64,000 bases of DNA from Dipteris shenzhenensis (lineage: Eukaryota > Polypodiophyta > Polypodiopsida > Gleicheniales). A model generated the notes under the pieces. The model had not been told where the DNA came from. It saw only the letters and a program-made list of their open reading frames with translations, and did not search any database. Every line of letters begins with the position of its first letter. Position 1 is the stretch's first letter. The position numbers were made by a program, and so were the translations under genes. Positions 11,550 through 23,372 of the stretch are shown in pieces. Location: the NCBI GenBank assembly GCA_047967505.1, contig CM106539.1. One strand, 5' to 3'.

Positions 11550-12425
11550 AAATTGGCGTAAAAAAGAAACTGCTCATACATTCAATATTAGCCTAGATGA
11601 ATATGAAATTTAATACCATTGAAATAATTTTAAATCAATTAATTCTTAATTATAATTATGGTATAATGCTCAAATTATTACACTTAATTTTAATATTATG
11701 GATTGTATTTAATCATGATATAATGCTTGAAAGTACAATTGATCAACGTAAGCTACAGCGCCACCTGTAAGGCTGGCTATGCAAAGTTGCAAACGAAATC
11801 TAATTTACTTAGAGCTCTAAAATTCCGTTACGAAGAGTGAAGATGAGAGCTCTCTGGCTCTCTATTTCAATTGATTCTTGTATTACTCTAATAATACCAT
11901 GTTGCAATTCCTCTACTCCCTGTGTGAAAAGAGTACTTCGAGCATCATAGCTCATAGTTGTGTTTCTAGAAGGAGGTGCGGTTGAGAGAGTGGATATTAT
12001 AGAGGATGAAGAGATGGACTCTAGAAGGGGATGGGGTAGCTTTGTCACACGCGAGGGGTCACATCTACGAGAAGAAGATAAGGGATGGGGTAGCTCCATT
12101 AGAGGCCACAACTTGAGAAGAAGATATGTATTCTAGAAGGCATGGGGGGCCTACTCAACGTGTCATGATCCAATTGTGACACATCAAGATTCAATATGCC
12201 ACTTTGCCACATTTCCTTGGAAGGTGCCTATCCTAAGGAAGGTGCCTTCTTCCTTCTTGTGGGCTTTATATTCTCTATCTCCTTCTTCCTAATCTATTGA
12301 GTACCTTCTTTCTTCTTCCTTTGAGGTCTTTGTATTGCTACTTGCTTATCCACTTGTTTACATTCTTTCATTCTTGTTCTTACCACCACCTTCACCCACA
12401 ATATATCACTTCCTCCCCTTCAGTC

Positions 12426-13079
12426 ATGCCTTGTCTCTCCCTTCCCCTTTCCTCTCACCCTCACTCTTGCTCTACCCCCCTTCCCATCTCTGGACTTGCT
12501 CGACAATCGTTTCGCACTCGACCTGCTAGGCTCCTATCCCCCCCTCTCCGCCTCTCCCCCACCCGCCCTTTCCTTCATCCTCCCCACTTCCCTCCACGGC
12601 TTCCTGTCACTTGCTCCGCTGCCCAAGACACTTTGCCTCGCACATCTCAAGCCGCATCGCTGTATTCTGTTCTAGATCTGCCACAGAACGTCAGCCAAGC
12701 TGAGATCAAGAGCGCCTACAGAAAGATGGCCAGGCGCTACCATCCTGACGTCTGTGTTGCAGCTGACAAGGACGGTTCGGCTCGCAAGTTCCTTGAAGTG
12801 CAGGAGGCTTACGAGATCTTGTCGGACCCGGAGCGACGAGCGGAGTATGACTATAATTTGCTACACCCGTTTTGTGCCCAAGCGTTGGGAAGAGGTTTTG
12901 CTTCGGATCTGACGATGTCAAGGAGGAGGAGTCGTGGGAACGCAGCTCGGCGTGAAGTGTCACTCGCGTGGAAGCTCCAATGGGAGGCGCAACTGAGCAA
13001 CCTTCGTCGACGACGGCAATCCAAATCATCTGCAACAGAATCTTGGGGTGCAAAGATGCGCCATAATGATATCTCTTGA
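12426..13079 (+). CDS. DnaJ20-like chloroplast J-domain protein, copy A
   Basis: An intact 217-residue frame with no intron, encoding a type III (J-domain only) co-chaperone that would stimulate the ATPase of a plastid Hsp70. Residues 1 to about 65 are rich in Ser, Pro and Arg with almost no acidic residues, as in a chloroplast transit peptide. The J domain spans about 78-144 with the Hsp70-activating HPD at 106-108 (RRYHPDVCV) and ends ILSDPERRAEYD. A C-terminal block WKLQWEAQLSNLRRR (182-196) matches the tail typical of plant DJ20-type proteins. The start is the first in-frame ATG and is the one conserved in copy B. The leader is pyrimidine-rich, and a TATA-like TTTATATT lies near 12268. 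The protein differs from copy B at about 29 positions. Confidence 0.88.
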   Translation: MPCLSLPLSSHPHSCSTPLPISGLARQSFRTRPARLLSPPLRLSPTRPFLHPPHFPPRLPVTCSAAQDTLPRTSQAASLYSVLDLPQNVSQAEIKSAYRKMARRYHPDVCVAADKDGSARKFLEVQEAYEILSDPERRAEYDYNLLHPFCAQALGRGFASDLTMSRRRSRGNAARREVSLAWKLQWEAQLSNLRRRRQSKSSATESWGAKMRHNDIS

Positions 13080-13694
13080 GCCTTGACCACAGATCCTTGA
13101 TATTCATACTGGATATATAGGGCGCACTGGCAGACGGAAATGTCAAGCATCTGCTCTGCGGATTGTTTCTTTCAGATCAGAAATCTGCGCACAGGAAGCA
13201 GATCCTGGCGTTCATCATCTACGGACGGGTTGTTTTGACCAGTAGGACTGGCGACTGACAAGTCAAGTTGTTCGGTATCGATCAATTTGTCAATTCTTTC
13301 ACGTCAATCACGTGCAGGTCACTGCGATGGGGTAAACCAAGACTATCCTTGTGATTAGTGACACCAATAGTTGAGATCACAGCTCTGTGCTGAGTGACGA
13401 CAGCGCGATTCCTCGACTTCTTCTGTCTACATTCACGAGGGTGTGCCACTCCACAGTCAAGCTTCCCCTCTTGCTTTCCTGTTTGCAAGGGTGTCATACT
13501 TCAACAAGCCAACTCGGAACTGCAAAAGCAAGGCACGGACCAACAACTCAGATGATTTGGTATTGCACATTAAAAAATTGTACTCGTACTCCAAACTTCA
13601 AAGCGTCCAATATCCTGGATATTGTGCGCAGAATGTCTTCTTTCATAAGCTATTGATAAATTTTTAACTCCCAAGTTCGATCTGTCTTTGTGGG

Positions 13695-13780
13695 CATATG
13701 TTTAAAAAGTCGTAGCATATGTTTAAAGAGTCAGGTGTAGCATGGACAGGTATAGCATATGTTTAAAAGAGTAAGATGTA
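13695..13780. repeat. short repeats AGCATATGTTTAAA(A)
   Basis: Three units of GCATATGTTTAAA with GTAGCATG spacers lie in the 3' flank of DnaJ copy A. They are not seen at the matching place in copy B. Confidence 0.75.
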
Positions 13781-14042
13781 GCATGAGCCACCCTACGGAC
13801 ATCAATGGATAGCACATTTGGCTATTTGGGTGAGCGTGTGCAAGGTGTGTCACAGTAACTACAAGTATTTGATTTCTTAAGTGTTTATATGTCCCCCTAC
13901 TCATGAACAATTCGAAAGTCTGACCATGAAAAGCTGCCCAAAGAGTGTCCATTGTTGTGGGCTCTTAAAAAATGGAATGGATGGGTTGTCATGGGCAAAG
14001 CCTTTACACATACGTTGCCCACTCGAATATCTGTATTTAATT

Positions 14043-14098
14043 ATTTCTAAGGTGCCATGTGGCATTCAAAGGGTTATGTCACATGGTGCCTTAGAAAT
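14043..14098. repeat. hairpin-forming inverted repeat
   Basis: The arm ATTTCTAAGGTGCCATGTG (14043-14061) pairs with 14080-14098 with a single mismatch, across an 18-base loop. It lies just past the region shared with the second DnaJ block. It could be a relic of a small TIR element; it is not followed by a T run as a bacterial terminator would be. Confidence 0.75.
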
Positions 14099-15351
14099 GC
14101 ATGGCCTTGCCTCCCTTTTGATCTCCCATCTTGTCACCTTGAGTTACAAGGCTCCAAAGACTCAAGATCACGCTAGAAGAAACATGGATCTTGATTGCTA
14201 GAGGCTATCCTTCGCTTTTCATTGTCTCTTGAAAAAGGCTATGGGAGGAGAGTGTAAGAGAGCAGGCGTGCAAAGTTCGAGCAGTTTACTTTGTTCTTGT
14301 GGAGTGGCAGTGCAACTTGGAAGCTCTTACATGTATCCGAGCTTGACATCCCTCCTTGTATTGGTCTTCATCAAATGTAGGATAGTTGTGGTACATCACA
14401 CCCAAATGTAGGATCATTTCGTCATATGTGTGCTCTTTCCTTTGCACGCTCATGCTTTAGATTCAAAATGCTATGTCATCCCGGTGGAATTGTTGATTTG
14501 ATTTTAGGAAGACATTTACCCCTCTCCCTCGTGTCACTTCCTTGGCCTTCTCCCCAAGGACCTCTTACTATTCTGTTAAGCTCTACTCCTCCTATATTGA
14601 TGGTGGTTTCCAAAGTCAAGTTGCTTGCTTCACCGATCCATCTTGGTCGTTGACCAAAAATGATTGCTCCACCAAATATACCTACATTAATCTAGCTATT
14701 CCATTCATGGATTCTGTAGTTGCAACTTCCGAGCCAAATGTGGAAGCTCAACCGTCCTTGCAACACATTGGTGGACAGGGAGGAGGTAATAGTTGAAGGA
14801 GTTATCTGTTTTTAGATCGAGAGGTTCTCTGTTTCATCATGCAATGTCACATATGAAACAGAGGGAACTCTTCGCAAGGAGCTTGCAGAGTGAAAGGTCT
14901 CTCCTAACTCTAAAAAAATTTTCCCTTTTTCACATGCCGTTTCTTGTAGTCCAAACCAAAGGATGTTTGGTACTTTGCACCTTTTGTAGTAGCATGCTTG
15001 CAATAGGCACCCTCAAATTCCAAGATGATGGATAGTTGAGGTATGCTATGGCATCCAAGCTCACATCATAGCGCAGTCTCCCCTCCCCAGTCTCAATCTG
15101 GGTTTGGCTATCTAGCTGACAACCTAGCTCTCTTTTGCAAGCACAATAGACGGAGTTAGTAACTCATTTCATGTGTAAGGGCTAGTATTGGGGACATCCC
15201 TCTTGCAGCTAGGCCTCGCGAAGGCAAACTCCAATGTCGTATTATCCATCATTCTGCAAAATTATCAGCGAGAGCCAAATTGGTTCTTGGTTCTTGCAAA
15301 GATTGGCGAGAATAGGTAGAGACAACTTCAAAATCTAGATTTGGAGGATGA
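14099..15351. other. no recognised gene
   Basis: Open frames of 60-85 codons occur (for example 14542-14796 and 14793-15035, plus strand) but carry no motif I recognise and have no visible upstream signals. The stretch could be an old intergenic part of the DnaJ locus or decayed transposon DNA. Confidence 0.4.
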
Positions 15352-15628
15352 TCGGGGGGGGGGGGCCGGGGGGGGCACAATGTTAGAATCCCATACAGCA
15401 CATACAATCAAGGGGTCTTTAAAAAACCCCCTACTTACGGATTTTTATAACCTATATACACCCCTTCTATAAATTTTGAGATAATCAAAGTATCCCTGAT
15501 GTATGGAACTTTTTACTTTTTGAATTTAAAAACCCCTTATGTATGTACATTTTTTGTAACTCCATAAAACCCCTTCTGTTGATCGCATGTGCTATGTTAC
15601 ATATTTCTTACTGGCCCCCCCGGGGGAG
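15352..15628. mobile_element. GC-capped non-autonomous element, copy 2
   Basis: A G-run with a CC break (GGGCCGGGGG) followed by CACAATG marks the left end. CTGGCCCCCCCGGGGGAG marks the right end, the inverse of the left. Subterminal AGCACATACAATCA...GGGGT pairs with AGCACATGCGATCA...GGGGT from the other end. The interior is AT-rich with AAAAACCCC phrases spaced 30-50 bp apart, as in the copies at 10516 and 51055. No clear target duplication was found, and the G-run makes the exact edge uncertain. Confidence 0.68.
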
Positions 15629-16096
15629 AATGGAGACCTTGAAGGTGCAGTCATTGTGATGCCATCTTCTTCTACGTAGTATAGCACACAACAATTGCTA
15701 GAATATGTTGGAGGGAATTCATGCCTTTAGGCTGCAAGTTACAGAAACCAAGTGCCTTTGCACTATGCTTTGATACACAAATCTAGGGATGTAAGTCATC
15801 TCCTTCTCAACAAACAAGAGTTCAGCTAGATGGTCTATAGGTAATGCATTCAACTACTTGGTATTTGTCTTCAGTGGACCTTCTCAAAAGAATTGTGGAA
15901 TCCTTTCCCAAGCAGAGTAAGCTAAGGGACTTCTTAAACAGGCAAGTAACTAATGGAGATTATTTAGGAGACACTAATCTGCACAAGTTGACTTTTTTTA
16001 TTTGGGATTTTAGATTGAGTTTCTAAACGAGCTTCATGCAACTTCAGAATTTGTGCCATTCATAATCATTCCTCAGTATTTGGTGTGCCATTGAAT
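15629..16096. other. no recognised feature
   Basis: Non-coding DNA; nothing recognised apart from a short frame at 15844-16026 with no motif. Confidence 0.4.
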
Positions 16097-16174
16097 CACT
16101 AAGCAACGATGGCTTACACTCAATCTCTTCTCGATCACTAATCAACAATGGCTTACATTTGATCTCTTCTTGGT
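16097..16174. repeat. two-copy tandem repeat, period 39 bp
   Basis: CACTAAGCAACGATGGCTTA with its following bases to TCTTCTCGAT is repeated as CACTAATCAACAATGGCTTA to TCTTCTTGGT. The 39-bp period keeps a minus-strand frame open at 16044-16277, but that frame shows no domain. Confidence 0.8.
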
Positions 16175-17040
16175 CATGATCCATTCTATAAAGCATGCAA
16201 GCAGAAACCAATTGAAGACTTGTGGTTGAGAGAGTTTTGGGTTGAATTGGCCTAGCCTGAGAAGCAGAATGATTCATAATTTCATTTTTACTTTGTATGG
16301 CATGTAGTTGTTCTGGTAGATGATGTTCACAACTCTTGGGCCATTTTCATTGAGTTTCCACTCATTAGTTTCTAGGTGGACAAAACTGTACTGGTTTCCA
16401 CTCAGTAGTTTCTAAGCGAACAAAATTTTATAGGCAATAGGAATTTGGAGCTCTTTGCACTGTTTACACTTCCTAGGCTTCAAGGGTTATAGAGCATCTG
16501 AGTAGATCAATGAGGAATCCATTTTCTTCTCTTCTGGGATGGCATGATCACTGAATTGGGTCAATTGCACAATGGCTCTGACTTGCATCCGTTTTTTACC
16601 TTTCAAGCATTGCTTCATCCTCTCCCCTGTGGGTATAAGGAAGAGGATAAAAGGCAGGAAGAAGAGGCAGAGAAAGCAAAGAACGATAATGGAGCGATTG
16701 AAGAAACGAACGTCGAAATGAATGATCATCAAACTGGATTGACTACCTTTGTCTTTGAATTGACGAAGACTAATAGTAAAGTTGGAAAGCCTGAGACTTT
16801 GAGATATTGATTACTTTGACAAGATTATTAATAAAGATGATGAAGATGAAAAAGCATCATTAGAATAGTGTGTTCATGAGTCAATCATCATAAGTAAGCA
16901 TTATCTAATCACACCCATGCTCAAAGTCTCGAATAGTCGATATGAAGAGGGAGACCTTTCTCAGAGTGAGACTAAAGAAGAGGAACCTCTCAAACAAAAG
17001 GCAGAGTGGTCACAATAAATCAGAGCACAAAATGGAGTTC
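16175..17040. other. no recognised gene
   Basis: A plus-strand frame at 16544-16810 encodes a hydrophilic stretch rich in Glu and Lys (KEEDKRQEEEAEKAKND) with no recognised family. Otherwise no feature was seen. Confidence 0.35.
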
Positions 17041-17296
17041 CATGAACAATTGCACGTAGTTATTGAAGAGTGAGATTAGATATTATATCATTGTTATGCA
17101 TTTATTTTTTTAATGACAATTATGTTGATGAATAATGAAGAGAAGAAGATGAAGCAACAACACGTAGTTCCATGAACAATTGCAAGTAGTTCTTGAAGAG
17201 TGAGATTAGATATTATATCATAGTTATGCATTTATTTTTTTAATGACAATTATGTTGATGAACAATGAAGTGAAGAAGATGAAGCAACAACATGTC
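17041..17296. repeat. two-copy tandem duplication, period 130 bp
   Basis: The unit starting CATGAACAATTGCA and ending GAAGCAACAACA is present at 17041-17170 and again from 17171, with only a few substitutions. It is recent and non-coding. Confidence 0.92.
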
Positions 17297-18714
17297 TGCA
17301 TGCTCTTTGCATGTCCATACCACACAACATTGATGGAACCTACACCTAGGCTCTCTAGCAGGCTTTGTTAAGCATTGAAGCAAGTTATAGGCATGGAATA
17401 AGAGAACATGTGCACTATTACAATAGCATTGTTCTTAACCACCTGGAATTTGTTTGCACTTTAGAAGAGCCTGCCGTGTTTTTTCTTTAGATTTTTCATT
17501 GAGCAAGCCTTTTTCTTTTTGTAAGACTCAAACCAGCTTGTAGCTTGAGGAGAGAAACATTTTCCTAACCTCATGGATGCATTCCAATGTTTAGCATTGC
17601 TTGCTAGGTAGCCCAACATGAGGGATAGCACCACAAGATCAAGTCACATCCCTTAAAAAATGATTTCTCTTTCGACAAGGCTTCCCTACCCCCCCACTCT
17701 CGTAAGAGCAAGCTTCTTCTATCCTTATTTGTGATGTATGGATTCTGGAAGGGTGGTGCCATGAGGAACCACCTCCTTGCCTAAGAAGCTATAAGTAGCC
17801 TCAATTCAAAATCTTAGTGTTCTTCCAACATCCAAGGGTCAGAATGAACTACAATTCAAATAGAGCTTGCTTTGACCGGTTTCAACCATATGCTGAGCTC
17901 ACTATAGATCTTTTTTTTGGGAATTTAAAGTGAGGGTTTGACACCCGCTCGGAGGAGCTATTGCATTTATATTTGTATGAATTCATCCTCAACCATAGGA
18001 CCATTTCAAAATAAAGGATGCCATTATGTCTCACAATGTTGCCTTGGTCCATTATTGTACAAATGTGGCTCATCAGAAATAGTCCAGGCCTACTCTATAT
18101 ATTTCTTATTTGTGAGGTGCCACATGGCAATTAGAGGGCAAAGCCTTGCTCTAGCCCTACCTTTCCCAAATTGCAAGAAGAGACACCTTGCTCAACAGAC
18201 CATCACTTTGCAATAATTGTAGATCTATTTGATTTCGATTCCCAATCTACAGTCCCTATGCCATTTCCAACATTTGTGTGACTCCCCACCTGTGATTGCA
18301 TTGGAAGAGGAGAAGAATTAGGAGGAGGAGGTGGCAGTGGTGTGTAGGGCCATGTGGATGTTTTTATCGAAGGTATAGAAATATTTTATTATAATATACT
18401 GGCGAAATTTTTCATAAATTATTTTTAAAAGTTTCAAAGAATTGGTGAATTATATCTTTTGTTATAATTTTTGTTTCAAAACTTGGCTAAATATTCTAGA
18501 GCATTTAAAAAACTTTCAATTTTCACAAATATACTAAAAACTAGTTATATTGAAAACTCTATCTTTGCCATTTTACATAATTTCAAAATACATGAAATAG
18601 CTAGCATTTAGGATGCTGTAGAGTATGCAAAACATAAAATTGTTTGAGGATAATGAATATCCTTCAAATCCAATGGGGGAAGAAAATTCTCAAAGTCTAG
18701 TTTAAATAGTCCAA
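17297..18714. other. no recognised gene; AT-rich repeat-like part near 18.4 kb
   Basis: No coding family was seen. From about 18360 to 18560 the sequence is very AT-rich with phrases like TGGCGAAATTTTTC and AAAACTTGGC, resembling stretches near 2.6 kb and 25.5 kb. It may be an old short dispersed element next to the 3' end of the hAT relic. Confidence 0.4.
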
Positions 18715-21280
18715 AAAAGCTAATTATAGCCTTTTCTTTTACAGCTTGACTTCCAGAGTGCTAATGCTCTATCATACGGAAAGCTACTAACATCATAAGA
18801 ACAAGAGTATAATCTCAAGCTAAGATCTAAGTTATCATCTAGTTTATTACGAAGCTTATTCTTCAAGTAACCGAGAGTACTAAAACACCTTTCATCCTCA
18901 ATTGAGCCAAGAATAAAGGTTTGACATAAATTTGCAAGCGTGAAGTACTCAGAAATGTTACCTTATAGGTGCATTTGAACATTTTCCATTAAATTACTTT
19001 GCTGGTGCATGACTTCTCCAAAAAGGGAAGCTTTCCAAAATCCAACAAACCATTGTTCTTTATATTGTCCATGTCAATGTCCCATCCAAAGTGTTTTTTG
19101 AGAGCATCCAAATGATTCTTTAGACCTGCTTTGATACTTTCATAAGATCCATTGACCCAAAAATGTGGAAATATGATGGTAAATGCTTCCATTAGGTCAT
19201 TTCATGGAAACCTACTTTTGATCTCATCTACCACTGCACTTGCAACTTCACTAAGGGCATTTTTCATTGTTTGTACTTTCTTTAAAAAAGCCTCTTTTTT
19301 AATGTATTATAGTCTTTTGTGTCGTTTGTTTTCGCTCATCTTGAAAACCTAATTGTTTGCATGCAGGCAAAACATATCCTTCCTAGTCACATGTTAAAAG
19401 AGAGGAGTCCCCATCTAGGTCTATTAAACTTTTCCAATCTTTAAACAATTTCTCGTCTTGAAAACTGGAGCTTGACTTCTTATCGTATGTTGTTGTTATA
19501 CTCAAATTAGTGAGTTTTATTGCCTTGACATATTCATTGATATAAATATCCTTCGATTGAGACATTTTACTCAACATATTCATTTTGTCTAAAAGTGGAA
19601 TAATTCCACACAATCCCAATATCAATTCTATGTTGGTCAGTTTATGATACAAAATATATGCCTTTTCAATCTCTTCTTCTGCCTCCATATGCATTAAATA
19701 GACCAAAGTCTTGTTTTCATTCAATAATCTTTTCACTGGTTGAACCAAATATATCCATCTAGTATCCACATTCTTCAAAATCTTCCTCCCTTTTGTACCC
19801 ACTGCTTTTGCAATAACTCTAAATTGATTGTATCTTTTTGGACTCTTGCAAAAGTAAGAGTACTTTTTTTAACCAAAGTTTCAATTCGTTGTACTGATGG
19901 AAATGTGGACACAACTTTGTAAGCTAGATTTGTGCGATGAGCCATACAATGTATCCCAACACAGTAAGGAGCATATTTTGTTTCTATTTGTATAGAGACA
20001 CCATTTCGACAACCTTGCAAGACTGAAGTCCCATCACATGCAAAACAAACAAGTCGCTTGACCATCTCAGACTTTGTCACACCTCCATACTCTTTTAAAG
20101 CTTGGATCAAAACTTGCACTAAGTTATTAGCATTGGATTCTGAATCAAGTTTGTGTACATGTAAAAAATATGGTTTTCTCTTATTGTTTTTTACTATGTA
20201 CAAATGTATTCCCAACCACGATGTAGTATCCATAGTTGTGTACTCATCCAATGACACAGAAAAAAGGTCTGCAAGTTTAAAAGTCTCCTTTAAATCATCA
20301 ATTATGACTTGGTTCATGTGGTTAGCCATATCTATTGCACTACTCCTTGACCAATGCATACTTGCCAAATTAGGAACATCCAAAAATTGAAGATATGATT
20401 GGTAACCCGAGAAGTCTATTAATGAGTGGCCTTGCTTCAATATTTGCATAATAGTTGAGAATTGCACTATCTATTCTCTATCAACCTGATCATTGATACA
20501 TTCCCAATGCTTTTTCAATGATCCTTCACTTTTATTTCTGCTAGACTCTTGTGCAAGCAAGAACTTATTGTACTCAATCTCATTTTTTAAGTGGCAGTTA
20601 TTTTCCTTGTCCCATTCTTTAATCACTTTCTTTTCATTACTTCTACCTTCTACAGTCTTGTAAACCTTCCCACAATGCTTCTCAATCGTATCAATCTTCA
20701 ATTGTAACCATGCCTCCTTTTTCCTTGCCCATGTGCACATTTTACAAATGGCCCACTTTGGTGCATCCCCCGTGTCCACTTGTTCTACATCTAACCAAGG
20801 AAATTTGGCTACCCAATCTTCTTGAAAGCAATTGCGACTTTTTCTCCCAACTTGTAGCTATTATGGTTTTCATTTCCGACCTTATAACCTTTGTCTTATT
20901 TTTAGCCCAAAAGGAATTCCATAAATGCATCTTTGCCTCATTAACATCATTTGCAAAAGTTGGGTTCCTTGTGCATGCTTCATGAAACTGAGCCAAGACA
21001 TTCCCAATGTTTCTCTCTACCCATAGCATAACATCAGTGTCCCATTTTGTGATCCCTACAAGGTGTTTCCTATTGGGATCCAGTTCTACTTGATGCCTTG
21101 TATTCAAAACAACTTTAGTCTTTAGAGTATGCAATCTAAAAGTGCTTTCTATGGTCATCTCCATCTCCTTTGTACTCATGTTATTTATCTCTGCAAGAAG
21201 CTCATCTCGAAGCACCTGATTGACATACTTTCGTTGTGCTTTAGATAACTCAAAATCAATAGCCTAATGCTTAGATTCTT
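18715..21280 (-). pseudogene. hAT-superfamily transposase relic with N-terminal zinc finger
   Basis: A transposase gene read from right to left across several frames. First comes an N-terminal helical part (21215-20815). A zinc-finger-like segment follows (KWAICKMCTWARKKEAW...EKHCGK, about 20770-20660). The RNase-H-like catalytic core includes SLDEYTTMDTTSWLGIH and RLVCFACDGTSVLQGCRNGV (first and second acidic sites), followed by GIHCMAHRTNLAYKVV and NVDTRWIYLVQPVKRL. Near the end (about 18960-18720) the hAT dimerisation-type tail reads SIEDERCFSTLGYLKNKL. Known homologues are C-terminally hAT-like (DUF4371/ZNF862 type). Frameshifts near 20.8 kb and 19.8 kb and stops between 19.4 and 19.0 kb make it inactive. 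Terminal inverted repeats were not found. Confidence 0.82.
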
Positions 21281-21404
21281 CCATCCCTAAACCATATACA
21301 CGATCAAAACAAAATAGCATTCAAAAATAGTTTTAAATTTAAGAAATTGAACAAATTTATCATAGCCCAACATACATGAAATGGGTATCAACTTATTAAA
21401 AAAA

Positions 21405-22362
21405 GAAGGGTCACATCACATCATGCATACCAAACAATAATGCATATGCATATTCACAACATAAACTTTTAAAAAATAAATAAGCATATATTTCTTCAGG
21501 TTGTCAGCTACATCTAAGGAACTTGGTCCTAGGTCGTGGTACCTCTTAGCGCCCTGCCTTGTGAGCACAGGAACCAGACACCACTTCCTAAACCAAGCCT
21601 TTCTTTGATGTTTGAAATCATAATACTACACTACATAAAGCATGCCAAACCAATTTCAACTTACTCTATACAAAGCACCAATAAATACATTTAAAAAGAA
21701 AGAGCAGATCACAAACAATGATGCATATGCATATTCACAACATAAACTTTTAAAAAATAAATAAGCATATATTTCTTCAGGTTGTCAGCTACATCTAAGG
21801 AACTTGGTCCTAGGTCGTGGTGCCTCTTAGCCCCCTGCCTTGTGAGCACAGGAACTAGACACCACTTCCTGAACCAAGCCCTTCTTTCATGTTTGAAATC
21901 ATAATACTACACTATATAAAGCATGCCAAACCAATTTCAACTTACTCTATACAAAGCATAATAAATACATTAAAAAAGAAAGAGCACATCATAGACAATG
22001 ATGCATATGCATATTCACAACAAACTTTTAAAAAATAAATAAGCATACATTTCTTTAGCTTGTCAACTAGATCTAAGAAACTTGGTCCTAGGTCGTGGTG
22101 CCTCTTAGCCCCCTGCCTTGTGAGTGCAGGAACCAGACACCACTTCCTAAACCAAGTCCTTCTTTCATGTTTGAAATCATAATACTACACTACATAAAGC
22201 ATCCCAAACCAATTTCAACTTACATTATACAAAGGACCAATAAATACATTAAAAAAGAAAGAGAACATCATAGACAATGATGCATATGTATATTCACAAC
22301 AAAAACTTTTAAAAAATAAATAAGCATACATCTAAGAAACTTGGTCCTAGGTCGTGGTGCCT
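21405..22362. repeat. tandem array of a ~280-bp unit (about 3.3 copies)
   Basis: The anchor TGCATATGCATATTCACAAC occurs at 21441, 21722 and 22002, and a variant at 22281, giving periods of 281, 280 and 279 bp. Each unit also holds CTTGGTCCTAGGTCGTGGT, CCCTGCCTTGTGAG and CCAGACACCACTTCCT. The fourth unit is shortened by an internal deletion and stops after GGTCGTGGTGCC. Copies are highly similar. The array sits just upstream of the hAT relic and directly beside the gene-fragment cluster. Confidence 0.95.
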
Positions 22363-22479
22363 ATCAAATTTACCACTGCAAGTGCACAGACTTGAGCAAC
22401 GAGAAGTTTTAAATGTATGTAGCTTATAGAGGACCCATGTATATACACATATCACTCCAATAAATATCTCACAAGAACT

Positions 22480-23215
22480 ACCAAGGATAAAGTACTGCTC
22501 TTAACCATGATGAAAAATTCGTGAGTACGCCAAAAAGTATTAAACATACCTCTTTAACCATGGCAGCGTCAATGGATCTCAAAGTCCAATCGCCATCATG
22601 TAATGAAGAAGAAGTTATATTTATCATTCTTCTCGATGGAAGGCAACAAGCCACCACCGAGATTATTTTATTAAAGCACTCGACACCACACACCATCATA
22701 GCTCATTTTCAAAGCTGTCCATTTCAGATTGATCCAAAACATCATAAATGAGCACCCAAAAACTTCCTTGATATCTTGCCTCGCCAGTCCCAGAACCACT
22801 ACTCAGCTTCCCAACTTGGTAACGAAATCAACAATAATGCACAAACATGCAGGAAAACTGTGAAACCCTACTCATTTGCACGAAGTTTGAACCAAAAAGA
22901 GCAATAACGTCCTTGATTCCCACCTTATCTTTAGTCGTGTCAGCTCTGTCGTCCCTGATCTTCATTTCATGCATCTCTTTAGGCAACTGTTCTACGTCGC
23001 TAGTTCTTGCCTTTAGTGCACCCGCCAAACTGGTACCGCCCAATTTTGGTGCAGATACAGGCCCCAAACTCATAGAGGCCATGTGCCACTCTGAGTTTTG
23101 CCCAACCCCTGAACTGCTCGAAGCCTCTCCAAAGGACTCTCCTGCCTATCTTTCCAGCTCCTCCTATTCGAGTTCAACCCTCTTCGTGCCACTGTCTCCA
23201 AGCTGCAATCAAAAC
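22480..23215 (-). pseudogene. fragment of a shaggy/GSK3-type kinase gene (first coding exon and flanks)
   Basis: The coding exon is 23082-22924 (159 bp, 53 codons) and starts MASMSLGPVSAPKLGG. It holds DVEQLPKEMHEMKIRDD, the hallmark N-terminal segment of plant shaggy-like kinases. It ends in AAG followed by GTGGGA, a fitting splice donor at a conserved place. Upstream, TTTTGATTGCAG (near 23210) looks like the acceptor of the usual 5'-UTR intron. The catalytic kinase domain is absent: no glycine loop or HRD/DFG motifs occur on this strand down to 14 kb. The intact gene would phosphorylate brassinosteroid and other signalling targets, but this fragment cannot. A donor-like GAG|GTATGT lies near 22550. 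It is most likely a copy captured or duplicated into this site. Confidence 0.72.
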
Positions 23216-23372
23216 AAGTCATTTTTTATGGAATAGAACAGAGCATCGTAAGCATCCAAACCGTAGCACAGGACACCACAGTTTAGAAACACTCTGCAGA
23301 AAGCCTCAAACCCAAATTGCAAAAAAGGCAGGAAGGCTAGATACATCCACTGCCCACGTGAAGCTATAGAAG

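Larger units (their letters stand above)
11990..14040. repeat. segmental duplication, copy A (carries a DnaJ gene)
   Basis: This block matches 30215-32370 in the same orientation. Shared upstream phrases include GATATGTATTCTAGAAGGCA, GTGACACATCA, CACTTTGCCAC and GTGGGCTTTA. Shared downstream phrases include CAGACGGAAATGTCAA, GTTGAGATCACAGCTCTG, ACTTCAACAAGCCAACTC and GGTTGTCATGG. Similarity is highest in the coding region and fades outward, with small indels in the flanks. Promoter and 3' region were therefore duplicated together with the gene. Confidence 0.9.

Noticed and set aside
12706-13150. Minus-strand frames of 146 and 99 codons opposite DnaJ copy A
   Set aside because: They are shadows of the DnaJ coding sequence; the plus-strand frame has the domain and conservation.
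14043-14098. Rho-independent terminator
   Set aside because: The setting is plant nuclear DNA and no T-run follows the hairpin.
21500-21600. tRNA-derived SINE in the 280-bp unit (GAGCACAGGAACC looked like part of a B box)
   Set aside because: Neither strand gives a proper B box (GGTTCGANNCC) or an A box at the right distance.
22480-23082. A functional shaggy-like kinase gene
   Set aside because: Only the first coding exon with flanking intron sequence is present; no kinase subdomains were found on this strand downstream.
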